Origin: Hexactinellida sp. DTS-2022
Taxonomy: Eukaryota > Porifera > Hexactinellida
Assembly (NCBI GenBank): GCA_028753945.1
Contig: JAPNXP010000014.1
Span: 3,596,001 to 3,660,000 of the forward strand
Reading direction: 5' to 3'
DNA length: 64,000 nucleotides
Positions 1 to 11,370 of the stretch are shown in pieces; the first letter of the stretch is position 1; each line of letters starts with the position of its first letter. The position numbers and the translations under genes were made by a program. A model generated the notes under the pieces. That model saw only the letters and a list, made by a program, of their open reading frames with translations, did no database searches and was not told the DNA's origin.

Positions 1-140
1 TTAACAGTAAATATTGTAGAACAGATATTTGAATATTAATTAGATACATACTCTGTTTGTGAATAATCTAACTAGCATTAATTAAATAACAACAAATAAA
101 AAGAAATAAGGTTAGAAACTCGAATGGCGTATATAAACAC

Positions 141-186
141 GCCAAACGCGTTTGGCTGAATTAAAATGCGCCAAACGCGTTTGGCG
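141..186. repeat. Pair of perfect palindromes
   Basis: Two copies of the 16-bp palindrome gccaaacgcgtttggc lie at 141-156 and 170-185, the second extended by a base pair on each side. They are 13 bp apart in otherwise AT-rich sequence. Function unknown; they could be operator-like sites or the remains of an inverted-repeat element. Confidence 0.6.
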
Positions 187-261
187 TTGAAACGCACTTG
201 GACTGCAACATATACAAATACAAGTATTTGCTTCACCTGATAATGATATTTTGTTGAATAT

Positions 262-498
262 ATGTTAGTATTCGGTTGACAAATTGTACTATTAAGTCAA
301 CCGAATAATACTATTTGGTCAACCGAATACCAATATTAGATCAGCAAAATATTATCTTCAGGTAAGCCAAATCCTTTTATTTGATGAGCTATATAGATTA
401 GGGTTCATAAAAAACCAATAAACCTGAATTTAGGTAAGCGAACGATTCTTAGCTAATCGGCAATCAACTATTCGGTCAACTATTCGGTTGCAACCTTG
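262..498. repeat. ACCGAATA-motif tract with hAT-type right end
   Basis: The motif attcggtt/gaccgaat recurs in both orientations, and the tract ends in cggttgcaaccttg. That end matches the terminus of the complete element at 60995-61362. The matching left end (caaggttg) is not seen, so this is a partial or diverged copy. Confidence 0.5.
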
Positions 499-960
499 GT
501 ATAGAGTTATAATTTCCATATATGGGTATGTATATTTTATTACGTCATTGTTGTTAAATCCGATGTGAAATCATTCTCAAAACTCAAAAGTATTTTAGAT
601 ATTTCTAGCGTATTTGAAAACCTAAATTTAGTTTATTCCATGACAATATGTCATTCATTTAACGAGCAATTGAAAGTAAACACTGGCCTGCAAATGAAAT
701 TAGCAAATACTTGACTTATCTAGCCGTATAATATAGTAGGCCATGAACTGTGTATACTTTTATAAATGCTTAAAATAAAAATCTTGCTTTTATCATCCCT
801 GTCAAATGGTTGTATGCCTAATGCACCGTATTCGTGCTACCAGCAAAGGTTCTTTGAGTTGCCAACCGGTGAAAATTTCGAGAAATTTCGGCAACCCAGT
901 CACCCATTATACCAGTACCGATTTCAGACACTGTCCCAAAGTTCACGACAATTACAGTGG

Positions 961-1105
961 TGTTCGCCTAATAGCAAGTCGCATTTTGCACGAAATTTCC
1001 TTGCTAATAGGCGAACTTGATATTAGAGGAACAAATTTAGCATTAAATGCTCGCTTGGGGACAAAAAGTAACTTGCTAATGGAGCAATATTGCTATTAGG
1101 CGAAC
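961..1105. repeat. Three-copy inverted motif cluster
   Basis: gttcgcctaatagcaag (962-978) is followed by its inverse with one mismatch (1000-1016) and by a shorter inverse copy (1091-1105). It looks like a small hairpin-forming repeat. No gene seen. Confidence 0.5.
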
Positions 1106-1559
1106 ACTACCGTACTCTCACTTCTCACGTGGGCCCATTTCTAAATAGTAAGATATTAAAGATGTCCTACAACAAATGCTACGCCAATCTTATTGATGAG
1201 CTAAAAGTTACTGAAATATGTTCCAGGTGGTCTCACATTCATAACCTCACAAAATCTTAAAAAGTTCGAATTATCTTCTCACGGAGGTTACTTTCCGATT
1301 ACCACGATTCGGATCCTAAAAGGTTTTGGAATGGATATTATATCATGAACCTCTATCCACGGAAAAAGGTGAGGTATAGGGAGAAGGCCACCAGTTAATC
1401 CGAGTCCATATTTCAGGGATTAGCAGGTCGAATGCTCAATTTTCTTTGATGGACATGTTCTAATTGACAATTAATTATTCCCAAAAGGAAGCACAATAAC
1501 TGTGTGCTTTACGTCAATATTTGCTTATCTGAGGTTGAAAACACTATTGCGAGCAGAAT

Positions 1560-1577
1560 CACAGTGGCACGAAGTGT
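1560..1577 (+). repeat. Isolated CACAGTGGCACGA end
   Basis: The sequence starting at 1560 is identical over 13 bp to the left terminus of the RAG1/Transib-type element at 30960. No partner end (CGTGCCAYTGTG) was found nearby. It is either a solo terminus of a deleted copy or chance. Confidence 0.3.
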
Positions 1578-1721
1578 TCTTATCCTGGAAGTAGCTATTT
1601 AGGTGTAAGATAGCGCATTAAATTACGTATATTATCTACCTATGGGAAATCGAATTCATAGAATCCATTGGTAAAATTTGATTTTACTATTACTTCAGAT
1701 GTGAAAGTTATGACGTAATTG

Positions 1722-2027
1722 CAGGGGCGGCGCAGATCAGCCCACTTGGGGGGCGTTAGGGGGGCGGACCAATGCACTGGAGGGGGAAACCCAATAGTTG
1801 TAGACATTCCAAATTTCACATTCAAACTAAAATCGATATTTTTAATGACAAATTTATTTAAATGATCTGTCCTATAATAATATACTGTGGGTAATCTCAG
1901 CAAAACATCTAATTATGGACTCCCTGTCCAGGGCGTATAGCATTTCCAAATTAACATCAAGTACTCCTATATTAGACAAGCGAGTGCCCACCCACCCCCC
2001 CTCGCGCCCTCCCTCGCGCCGCCACTG
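1722..2027. mobile_element. Non-autonomous hAT-type element, 306 bp
   Basis: The ends are caggggcggcgc and gcgccgccactg, inverted with one mismatch in 12. The flanks are cgtaattg (1714-1721) and cgttattg (2028-2035), an 8-bp target-site duplication with one change. CAG-type ends and an 8-bp duplication are hAT hallmarks. Its TIR matches the perfect TIR of the element at 28431-28588, so the two are related. There is no ORF. Confidence 0.75.
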
Positions 2028-3295
2028 CGTTATTGTCACATTTTTGAAAGTGTTAAAATGCACCTAATTGCTCACAACTCACATTTCATATCAGTTAGAA
2101 ACGTGAAAATTAATAGACAATACTTGTGTTTGGAATAAATTTTATTACAATCAATAGCAAGATATTATCAAGTAGGATTACCCAATTCTAGGAATTATTC
2201 TTAAAATTGGGTAATTCTAAGAATTAATCCTAGAATCCATTAAGTATAGCCAAGTTAATAATTCTTAATGAAGACTGAGAATATTACATGAATTCTTAGA
2301 TATACACTTATGATTAAGTTACGAATAATTCTTAAAGTTTTAGTTAATAAGGCCCAGCGCTCGACAAAATGAATTTTGATGTTGGCTGATTAAGCCACCA
2401 CCTCACTTTTTCTGGTGACTAAAGAATAATCAACGGCCGGTTTAACAAACCACTGATGGCTTGACAAACTTCTGATTTGTAAAATAACACTAAAATCCAT
2501 ATCCAATAATGCAACGAACAATATAATCAACACAACATCTAATTATTCTACAATTAATGGTGGATTAGTTAAGCCACCAATGTTAGAATTTGGTGGCTTT
2601 TGAAAAGATTTTGGTGGCTAACGCCACCAAACCCCAGGCTTGATTTTGCAAAATTATTGTAAACCAATGGCTATAATATCTCTCTAACGAATATCTAGAA
2701 TGTTACGAACTCTAATAAATTAATTAACTCATTGCATGAAGAAAAGTAGAACTCAACTCTTTTTCCGAACATGAGGTTTTAAATGGCGATTTTCTTCAGA
2801 GAAGGAGACCCTAAAATTATTCAGTGCATAATAGGTTGTGTATTAGCCATCTTATGGTAAAGCTTTGAGGATATATCAGAAATCGAATTAAATTCTCTAT
2901 CCATGCATCTAAATTTGAACAAGTTAGCTATCAATTTTTTTAACTTTTGAAAATTATTGAGTACTAGAAAAATTGTCATATTTGAACAACAGGTTTTCTA
3001 ATACTGACACAATATTGGCATTATAGCTTGTTAATGGTTGTTTAAACTACACTGAAGTGACTAAAAATATCTTACTATTGTTAAAAATGAAAGAATGTGT
3101 GATTTCAAGACATATTAGCCAATATCCATCAAGTGACATAAGTGTCTCTTCCATGTGGCACTAGTGGCACTAATGGGTCTTGTTTGCATGTCAGTGAACA
3201 TTATCGTGCTGATTTGAAATTAAGCACCTACAGTAATTCGGTTATGTCGCATTCAAATGTGAAATCAGAATTTGTATATTTTATTTGACTCATAA

Positions 3296-3750
3296 TAATC
3301 AGAAATTCTTTATTTAATTAGCTCATTTTATAGTTAATTAGTTTAACACCGGCTTAAAAACTGTAAATTCAAAATTTTGATATTTTTTATACTTTACTTT
3401 TATACTTCATATCAACATCCATATTTAAGCATCTACAAATGTTATTATGCCTCTAGAAACTGAAATGTTTAATACAAATTATTGTTGTTTAAAATTAAAT
3501 ACTTTTGGCCGGGTAGTGTTATATATTATAACCAGACTACTTGTATTAACGACTGTATACTGCCAGCTCGGGTCCTGGAAACTGTGTCCATGTGTACTTA
3601 TTGATATCTCGTAATCTGCTGATGCTAGACACATGTAATGTATTATTATCATATAGGAAATATTAATTGGGAGTCCATTGTTCATATTGCATTATCTCAA
3701 ATATTTGTGGGATGTGATTTTTTACGGTTTTCACACCTTTTACATTTATG
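3296..3750. repeat. Dispersed repeat, copy 1 (two blocks)
   Basis: Block B (3296-3520, + orientation) resembles 14860-15050. Block A (3525-3750, - orientation) resembles 14170-14410 and 41390-41560. The blocks have different relative orientations in the different copies, suggesting a compound or rearranged element. No coding capacity seen. Confidence 0.55.
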
Positions 3751-3966
3751 GTAATAATCTCAAATTCTCTACTTCAGTTATGGAAATGGTTATTTTTAAT
3801 AGGAAGTCATATGTAAGGAGTCATTTAGTCAATATTGGTTAGTCACTCAGCTCTGAGCAAGAGGAACATCCACAAATGGAAGAATTTTAATTATATACAC
3901 TCGACATTTATTTTGGGCCTAGGATGCTTATTTGGGGCTTTTGAAGCCATTGCATTGACGAATTAG

Positions 3967-5067
3967 AGCATACAGCATGTATGTGACGCTAAATGGCGTC
4001 CTGGTGTGCAACTTGTGGATTTTTTCTATGGAGTAGTGCGTGATGTGAAACGAGCCAAACTAAACCCTAGACATGCATGTGTCCTCCTCACCACACAACT
4101 TCCCAAAGAGGTCCAGTGTAAAGCGAAAGCTGGGTTGGTTGACACAGAATTGCTGTCGGAGGAACAGGCGGGCAACTTCCTAGTTAAGGTGAAGGAATTT
4201 ATGACGCAAAGAGGAATAAGCTTAAGTATAGGTTTTCGTAATTTTGAAAAAATAGCCGTGGTGACGGAGGAACCTGACAATACGCAGTCAGATGAAGCAG
4301 TGCTTGCGAACGTCATTGTGGTGAGACAAAAGTACTATAGAGGTTCAAACAGGGCGAGTGGATACAGAAGAGGGACGCATCCCTCTTACGAGTGTTACAC
4401 GTGTAAGGAGAAAGGACATGGATGGAGAACCTGCCCAAAGAGGAGGCCTACGACCTGGGATGGTACGGGACACGATTACAGGGGATGTCCAAACAGCTCA
4501 AGCAGTGTGCCCATAGGGGACCATGTCAATATAATCACCTCTCCGATGGATGTGAAGAAAGAGGATGCAGTTACACTCCCAATACTTATCCAAGGGATAG
4601 AATTACAAGCCCTGGTAGATACTGGGGCGAGCCAATCGGTGATTGATCAGACATCATTGGAAAAGTTAGATGTAATGTGGACACTAGTAAGCGAGGCCAA
4701 TCAGGTTTATGGTCTAGGTGGAACTCCAGTCCAAGTCAAGGGACAAGTCAAGTTAAAAATAGACCTAGGAGACGAACAAATTTGCAGTCAGGATTTCAAG
4801 GTCCTCGAATTAAAGCAGCAGATTTTAATTTTAGGAAGAGACTTGTTAGCGAACTTCGGTTCTGTGGAATTCAATTTCGGAAACTTGTGGAATCCGTTTG
4901 GGGAACGTCTGGAAGAGGCCAACATCCTTCTACAGAGGGGGGACAGCGGCGTAGGCCGTGTTATTATTGCACAGTGTGCGGAGACAGTCGAAACGAAGGA
5001 ACAGGCGGCATTTGATATTTACCCCGAACTTTTAACTGGTCAGCGGGAAGCTCTTAGTGGAGTTTGA
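3967..5067 (+). pseudogene. Gag C-terminus and aspartic protease (Gypsy 1)
   Basis: One open frame of about 366 codons lacks a proper start. The N-terminal two thirds is capsid-like and helical. A CCHC zinc knuckle (CYTCKEKGHGWRTC) at about 4393-4434 marks nucleocapsid. A retroviral-type protease follows, with LVDTGAS at about 4612-4632 (the catalytic Asp is kept) and the second conserved motif ILGRDLL near 4830. The frame ends in TGA at 5065-5067, overlapping the RT frame (which starts by 5057) in another phase. That could be an old frameshift site or decay. A relative of Gypsy 3 on the - strand. Confidence 0.8.
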
Positions 5068-6410
5068 GAGTGTATTCGCCATTGACCCAAATAAGCCCAC
5101 ACAAACGAATCTCGGAGAGCATGCAATTGACACGCAGGGAGCTCATCCACTGAAGCAGCCATCACTAAGGATGGCACCTAAATGGGAAGTGGAAGCCAAC
5201 CGGAAAGTGGAAGAGATGTTACCAAATGGAATATGCCTCCCATTTAAATCACCATGGAATAGTTCGGTTGTTCTGGTGAAGAATCGAGATGGACGATTTG
5301 GTTAGTGATCGACTACAGGGCACTCAACGATGTTACGAAAAAATACTCTTATTCCATGCCAGACCCACGCACTATTCTGGATAAGTTGCGAGGTAGCAGT
5401 ATATTTTCATTCTTAGATGCCCCGTCGGCCTATTGGTATGTGAAAGTTAAGAATGAGGATATCGAGAAGACAGCATTCAGTATACCTAGGGGGCATTACG
5501 AAATGAATGTTATGCCTTTCGGTCTATGTAATTCCCAGAGTACTTTTCAAAGAATCCTGGACCCCGCCTTAGAATCTGCACGGAATACAGAATCATGTGT
5601 GGATTACTGCATAACACATTCTAGAGGATTTTAGGAACATTTAGACAATTTGCATGAGGCACTCCGGGGCTTCCATGACGCTAGAATCCAGCTAAGAAAT
5701 GATAAAGGCCGTTTTGGATATGTATTAGGCGAGTTTTTAGACACATAGTAGCACGAGAGGGACGTTGGCCTAATCCAGAGTTGACGCAGAAGATAAGTGC
5801 GTTCCACCCTCAAGTTCAGTTATGGAGCTACAGAGGTTTCTTGGAATTCTAAATTTTTACCGTGATTATATACCAAATTTGGCGAGTATGGCCGAGCCGC
5901 TCTATCAACTCACTAGAAATAGTCAGGAATGGGTATGAAATGAGAAGGAGCAAAAATGTTGTGAGCATTTGAGGGACCTGTTGGTCATAGATCCGGTTTA
6001 CTTTAATTTCCGAATTGGGATGATGCATTTTACATCGAATCTGATTCGAGCGACACGGCTATAGGCGAGTGTTATCACAGAAAGAGGAGGGATTTAGAGT
6101 ACGCAGATCAATTAGTCATTTTTCATCATCGCTTAACGATACGCAAAGGAAATATGGCGCAGGCCAAAAAGAAGCGTGGGCGCTGGTTGCAGTGACCCGA
6201 CACTGGTCTCAGTATCTAAGGGCATCTTCACACATATATCTACTTAGCGACCATAATCTTCTTGTTGGTTGCGCAAGCAGAGAGACCTCCGCCATACATA
6301 CGCGAGGTGGCTGATGGAACTAGAAGAGTGGGAGTACTTGATTGTTCACCAAAAGTGTGAAGAGAATGTAGTCGCTGATTGTTTAAGTAGGGACACACAG
6401 CAATGGACAA
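5057..6410 (+). pseudogene. Reverse transcriptase and RNase H (Gypsy 1)
   Basis: RT fingers and palm run across 5057-5305 and 5305-5634 in two frames. FSFLDAPSAYW (about 5404) keeps the first catalytic Asp. The active-site box normally YxDD reads CVDY (about 5596-5607), so one of the two essential aspartates is lost. After a TAG at 5632 the thumb region continues in other frames to about 5950. RNase H follows, with a LLSDHNLL segment near 6240 and a chromatin-of-RNase-H-typical VVADCLSRD end near 6370. Multiple frameshifts and stops show it is inactive. Confidence 0.8.
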
Positions 6411-7906
6411 TGAGGTAAACGATGAGGCAAGATTCTTCGAGGACAAGGTATATCGAATTACGGGTGATCAAGAATGGGTTGCTCGTATTAGGTCGGGACA
6501 GAGTACGGGCGAAGGTATGTCTTTTTCAATATCACAATTGAACAGGGAGGGCGAAGTTACCAGTAGAAGATACAAGCGATACAGGGATATGAACCTTTCT
6601 GATGGAATATTGTGTCGCAGCCGAAAGACAGTAATATCCCCCACACTATGTCATCAGGTATGCAAAATATTTCATGATCAAGGACATGCAGGATACTCAA
6701 GAACAGTCGAGCTATTGATACGTAAATACTTCTGGAGAGGCATGGATCGTGACGTTAATAGAATATGTTATGAATGCCTAGTTTGCCACAAAGCAAAGTA
6801 TCGTACTCAACCCGGTGAATCATTACAGCCATATGACTTTTTGGAAAACTTCGTCCAAGGAGCGCCATCGCGTTAGATATCGCCACGCTTCCGTGGCAGA
6901 TAATGGGAACAGATACTTCTTACTCGTTGTTGATATGTTCACGCCTGATAGAACTGATTGCAATGAGTGATCAGAGAACAGAAACGGTTATCGAAGCATT
7001 AAAGTCGGGGTGGCTATACAGGCATAGACTTCCGAGAATCATAGTGAGTGACCAGGGAAAAAATGTAGATAGTTCAGCAGTAAACACGTGTGCAGAATTG
7101 GGGATCCAAAATATACGTTCATCACCTTATCACCCAGAAGGAGACGGGTTGGCAGAAAGGTCTGGAACCGTGAAACAAGTAATGCGTTGCCTGCTGGAGG
7201 ACCGCCAGATGGAGCAGAAGATTGGCCTAGCTTGCTCGCAGAAATATCTTTTACCTGTAACTCCTTGAAGAATAGCAGTACTGGCAGAACCCCACACGAA
7301 ATATTTTTCGGAGAGTAGTTACGTAATAGCTTGGATACGAAATTAGAATCTTTGTGGAGACAAGCTATCGGCGGTGTAGAATATTATGAAGAACTGCACT
7401 CCAAACGAAAGGAGCTGGCTATAACAGCAGAGAATACTACCGCAGCGCATAGCACTCATAAAAAGTATTATGACCGAGGCAAGACTAGTTCCCATGTGAT
7501 AGAAGCTAGAAGGAGATCAAGTTTTACTTAGGGATGAAGCAAGAGCTAGTTCTTTGGACCCAATATTTGTTGGGCCCTACTTTGTAGTCGCGAGAAAGGA
7601 AGCAAACGTTCATTTACAGGATCCTCATAGTTGAAACACAAATGCGTTCATCGGTGTAAACTTTCTAAAAGTTTTGTGGGAAACTCGCTAAAGCCGTTAG
7701 AGGGACGTTACTCAGTGCTGGCATGTTCAGAAGACGAAGTGGTAGCAGAGGCGGTCAGCGACAGCGGTCCAAACAATGAAGCGCCGGAGGGAGCTCCGGG
7801 AGAGGCGGAGAACAATACGGTTTCGTTCTCAAGATATGGGCGTGCCAGAAAGAATACTGAGTTCTTCGGAGAGCCAGTTCCTGGGATACCGGGGAGAAGC
7901 CTTTAG
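6403..7906 (+). pseudogene. Integrase (Gypsy 1)
   Basis: The H2C2 zinc-binding domain is clear at 6403-6876: HQVCKIFHDQGHAG followed by CYECLVCHKAK. The first catalytic Asp is in LDIATLPW (about 6870), the second in VSDQGKNVD (about 7045) and the Glu in GDGLAERS (about 7145), so D, D and E survive although frames change at about 6877 and 7268. The C-terminal part continues at 7331-7531 and 7631-7906. Family and order match the integrase of Gypsy 3. No envelope-like gene follows. Confidence 0.8.
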
Positions 7907-7936
7907 CCAACCGGAAGTAGTTTGAAAAGGGAGTGA

Positions 7937-8110
7937 TGTCATAGAACTTACCCATAAGTAGTGGATTATCTTAGGTTATTAGAGACTTAGTTGGTATACA
8001 GTCTGTAGTATACCATTGTTATTATTGTGTAATTTCTCTTACATTATCCTCCTCAATTTGCTCTCGCAGTTTAGGTATCAATTGTTCTGATAGAGTTAAC
8101 ATCTACTTCA
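7937..8110 (+). repeat. Probable 3' LTR of Gypsy 1
   Basis: It starts after a polypurine stretch with TGTCATAG, matching the TGTTATG start of the Gypsy 3 LTR. The right boundary is a guess, based on the roughly 180-bp LTR length in Gypsy 3. Confidence 0.4.
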
Positions 8111-8470
8111 ATATAAAAGTTACCACCATGTCGCTGCATGGCTTGTCTGAAAAACTTTTCCAGAGGATCCTGTGAGAAAACTACAAGAAGGACAAACTCG
8201 AAGTGGTGATACGTGGCTTGGTGGCAAACATTTCAGTACTAAGGGCCGAGGTGGCTTGTTCACTTAGTTCATTATTGGCATGGGCAATTATATGACCTGC
8301 ACTGAAGCGTGTTTTATAATTAGTTAACTTCACAGAATGTTGACAAAACTTTGCTCTGCTCTGAGGGCTAGAAATATAAGCTGCAGTTCGTTCTTCAAAA
8401 GCTGCGGAACATCAAATCTCGAATTAATCTCTCCATTGGATGGATAAATGCTCTTGAATTTCTAAACTTC

Positions 8471-9240
8471 CTACATGTTGCTGGAGAGATATAGACGAGT
8501 TCTCCAACTAACATTCTTATCCAATTCATCTAGATATTCCCTTTGTAATTGATGACGTACTGCGGAAGTAGCCCACTTTGTTGGCTTTGCATACGTCAAA
8601 GATTGCTTCCTACAAGCAAGGGTGGGGTTGGTTAACCGATCTGAGGCTACGGTTACAATTGGATTTCTCGTCACGGTTAACCGGTCAACCGCCCATCCTA
8701 CTCAATACAATAAATCCTTTATAAAAAATTGATTATACTACAGTATAAGACACAGCTGTATAAAGTATAACCGCATAAGTATATTAGCAGATACATTTCG
8801 TGATTTAGGTAAATTTAAATAAATGTGCCAAAGAAAATTTATTAAGTGGTGATGAGAAATGGATTTAGGACTAGCATATTCTGATAAAATTCAAAGATTT
8901 TTATTACTTTATACATTAATTTCCCAAAACTCTGCTGATATTCAACAGACCGGCTAACTGGTTAATAAAATCTTTATCCGTTAACCGATGTCAGCAACGG
9001 TTAACCGGTTAGCCGGTTAACCGAATCCAGCCTTGCTACAAGATTTGGCTATGTCTTTTAAATCGGTATTGGTGGCTTTCCAATTTTTACTCAGTCGCCC
9101 AAACACATTCAAAATGTGATTCACGCACAAATCTCTCTCTTCGATCCTTGTGACTCCCTGGGTTCTATATATAACATCTTTCCAATATCAGCTTCCCTCT
9201 CCAACTCGTCTACTTTGTACTAGTCTACTCTAATATTCTA
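8471..9240 (-). pseudogene. Unrecognised coding remnant
   Basis: Outside the small element at 8617-9035, the - strand reads as plausible protein on both sides. Upstream is a charged helical stretch containing LCVNHILNVFGRLSKNWKA. It then reads in frame across the duplicated ctacaag into KQSLTYAKPTKWATSAVRHQ and stops at a TAG near 8471. Removing the insertion and one duplication copy joins the two sides in the same frame, which argues the original was coding. Further 5' (9100-9240) the frame shifts. I do not recognise the family. It may belong to a transposon lying between Gypsy 1 and P-like copy A. Confidence 0.4.
8617..9035. mobile_element. Small TIR element with GGTTAACC motifs, 419 bp
   Basis: The ends are caagggtggggttggttaacc and its inverse ggttaaccgaatccagccttg. 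Direct repeats ctacaag flank both sides (8610-8616 and 9036-9042), only 7 bp long. Subterminal sequence is a reiterated ggttaaccgg motif. There is no ORF. Confidence 0.7.
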
Positions 9241-9259
9241 TTATGAAGATAAACATGAA

Positions 9260-9870
9260 TCAAAAAGCATAAACAAAGGAACGGCATAATATACACAAAG
9301 AATAGTATTCAGAATACATGATGTCAGTGTAATTATTTAATTTTCGCTTCTCCGTTGCTCTGAAAATTACCATTGAGTTGAAATCTTTAACCATATTAGC
9401 TAAAATACAATTCCCAGCTACAAATATAAGCTTCTGATGAATATAGAAAACACTTACGGTACAAGATGGACATTCCTTTGTCCACGATTGGCAATAATCG
9501 GCTTCTAAAATTACATTCAAGGTTAGATTAACTATGATTTTCCTTGATGGACTTTTGACAAACGCCGGCATGAGCTCGCTATCATTTTCTATGCAGATTA
9601 GGATCTTCCAAGCATTACAATGGATTCTAGGACTCCCTCAGATGGGTATTTAAATCCTCCGTGATCGGAGAGTTCTAATAGTTTGAATTGAGATAGAGTA
9701 GAGGGTTCATCGACAAGTAGATCCCTATCAAAAGTTAAGATATCCCGACAAATACTACAAGGCTGACTATGTTTTAAGTATTGGTGTACTGAGTAGCCAG
9801 CAATAAAGGTTAAGGATTGAAGTACCTGTATATTACACTCAATAGCAGAAAGATCTAAAATTGCATGCAA
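9260..9870 (-). pseudogene. C-terminal region of P-like transposase A
   Basis: Two frames. The first (9598-9870) has the motif IAGYSVHQYLK followed by CSICRDIL and GGFKYPSEG, which is the THAP9/P-type C-terminal signature. The second (9260-9571) carries a Cys-containing tail (CPSCTVSV) and ends near the element's left part. The equivalent region of copy B is at 15773-16480. Confidence 0.7.
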
Positions 9871-10253
9871 GAATGGATCTAGGTCAAATCGTTATTAGAA
9901 TCTGCACTTTCCTAAGATGAAAAAGAGTGAATGAACTCTTGAAAAGAAGATGTGCTATAAACAGTTTGACTGGAAAACATGCTTAGGATGTTAGATACTT
10001 TAAGACGGCGCTCTGATTCTAAGATTTGCAGATAGGAAACATGGTAATTTGTTCCTGACATCATACGATACAGCCCAAAATGGTGTTCTAATGGGTCTGT
10101 CTGTAAGAATGATGTTAATAAGTAGTGTTGTGAAGTATATCAGTTATATATAATTAACTAAATATACAAGTACAGAGAAGTATTTAGTATACGAAGTAAC
10201 CTCACATAATGATAATCTCTATTCAGTAGTTAACTATTAATCGTTTAACTCAT

Positions 10254-11370
10254 TCATGGTTCACTAATAATTATCTTTGCAGAATCGCATAACAGTAGGA
10301 ATAACCACAGGTCTCTGCAGAAATTTGTTATCTGGGGTAACACAAGACATGCATGTTTTAAGCTTGTAAATGTCTGTTTGCTCAATTTACCACCTTTCTC
10401 GGGCAGTGACTGCCAAGCATCTAACCAATAAACAATTCGTGTCAGAAAGATAAATCGCTCATCATTAAATGTTAGAGGTCTATACATAGGATAATTCAAA
10501 CGAACATGTTTATCTGGCATGTTAACGTTGAAGATTTTCCAAATAGATAAGAGAATCCCAACAAAGTCAGAATTGTTGGATATAAATTCTGGAGATCGTT
10601 GTTCATTCTGTATGGCTAAACTAGCAATGGTGGATTCATGAACTACTTTCAAAACCAACTTAACATTCTGACGTTCAAGGCTGGATGGATAACAAGATTT
10701 AGCTGTCAAACGCGGAGCGAGTTTTGCAAAGCTATCTCTCTTATACGTATAGCATACGGATGTCACGGAAAGAAGCATGACATATTTTTAATGTATAGGT
10801 CACTGGTCAATAGAAATACAATTCAAATCCTGATAAGAAAACAGTTTACCACCAGATTGCTGATTTAACCAATTATTTCGAACACTTTTAAGAATATGTA
10901 CAAAGTCAAACGTGAGGAAAAGATTTCTATTGATATCACAAGGATGTGGTACTTTTGCATCCAGTTTGCCAATAGGGGAAAACAATTTAAAAAGGTAAAA
11001 AATCGGTAGAGATGATTTGAACGAATAAGCCACATTCTTCGACATCACGAATACAAGATTTGATAGTCTCGAATATATTTTCAGCTGTTATAGAAGCACA
11101 TGGAAAAAGACGAACAATAGAAGACCATTTCTTATACAAGCTGGAGACCATAATCGCGAAAACAGTCTTGGTAGGATTATCTGGACCAAGGTTAAAACAA
11201 AGTATTTTACCCCTTTTATATGAAATATCGGATTTGACATGAATCTCACCCATTTGAAAAATAACATGTCTTTGTTCCGGAGAGAAAGATTGTGTGGCTT
11301 GTTTAACGGTATTCACGGAAGTAATATTTACATTCCTATGGATATCTTCTATTGAGTATATATTTAGCAC
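10254..11370 (-). pseudogene. RNase H-like core of P-like transposase A
   Basis: Three overlapping frames (10987-11370, 10800-11048, 10254-10778) together read through the P-transposase core. EIHVKSDISYKRGK and FAIMVSSLYKKW mark the start, STDFLPF the second acidic block, FDFVHILKSVRNNW the DNA/GTP-binding region, and KLAPRLTAKSCYPSS the following helix. The Asp of the DEIHVK-type motif is Gly here (MGEIHVK), so the likely first catalytic acid is lost; copy C keeps it. Frameshifts separate the segments. Confidence 0.75.

Larger units (their letters stand above)
1..3900. other. Intronic AT-rich DNA, no gene seen
   Basis: Apart from the palindromes, inverted motifs and the MITE listed separately, I see no coding sequence here. 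Open frames are short and low-complexity. On the layout of the integrin gene this is probably intron upstream of the exon at 21269. Confidence 0.5.
3967..8110 (+). mobile_element. Ty3/Gypsy retrotransposon 1, 5'-truncated
   Basis: The order gag (3' part), protease, reverse transcriptase, RNase H, integrase is that of Ty3/Gypsy. The 5' LTR and gag start are missing: the first in-frame codon follows a stop at 3964. A purine run (gaaaagggag, 7924-7933) is followed by sequence resembling the LTR start of Gypsy element 3 (tgtcatag against tgttatg). A 3' LTR therefore probably begins near 7937; its end is not determinable without a 5' partner. Frames are broken throughout, so the element is dead. 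Confidence 0.8.
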
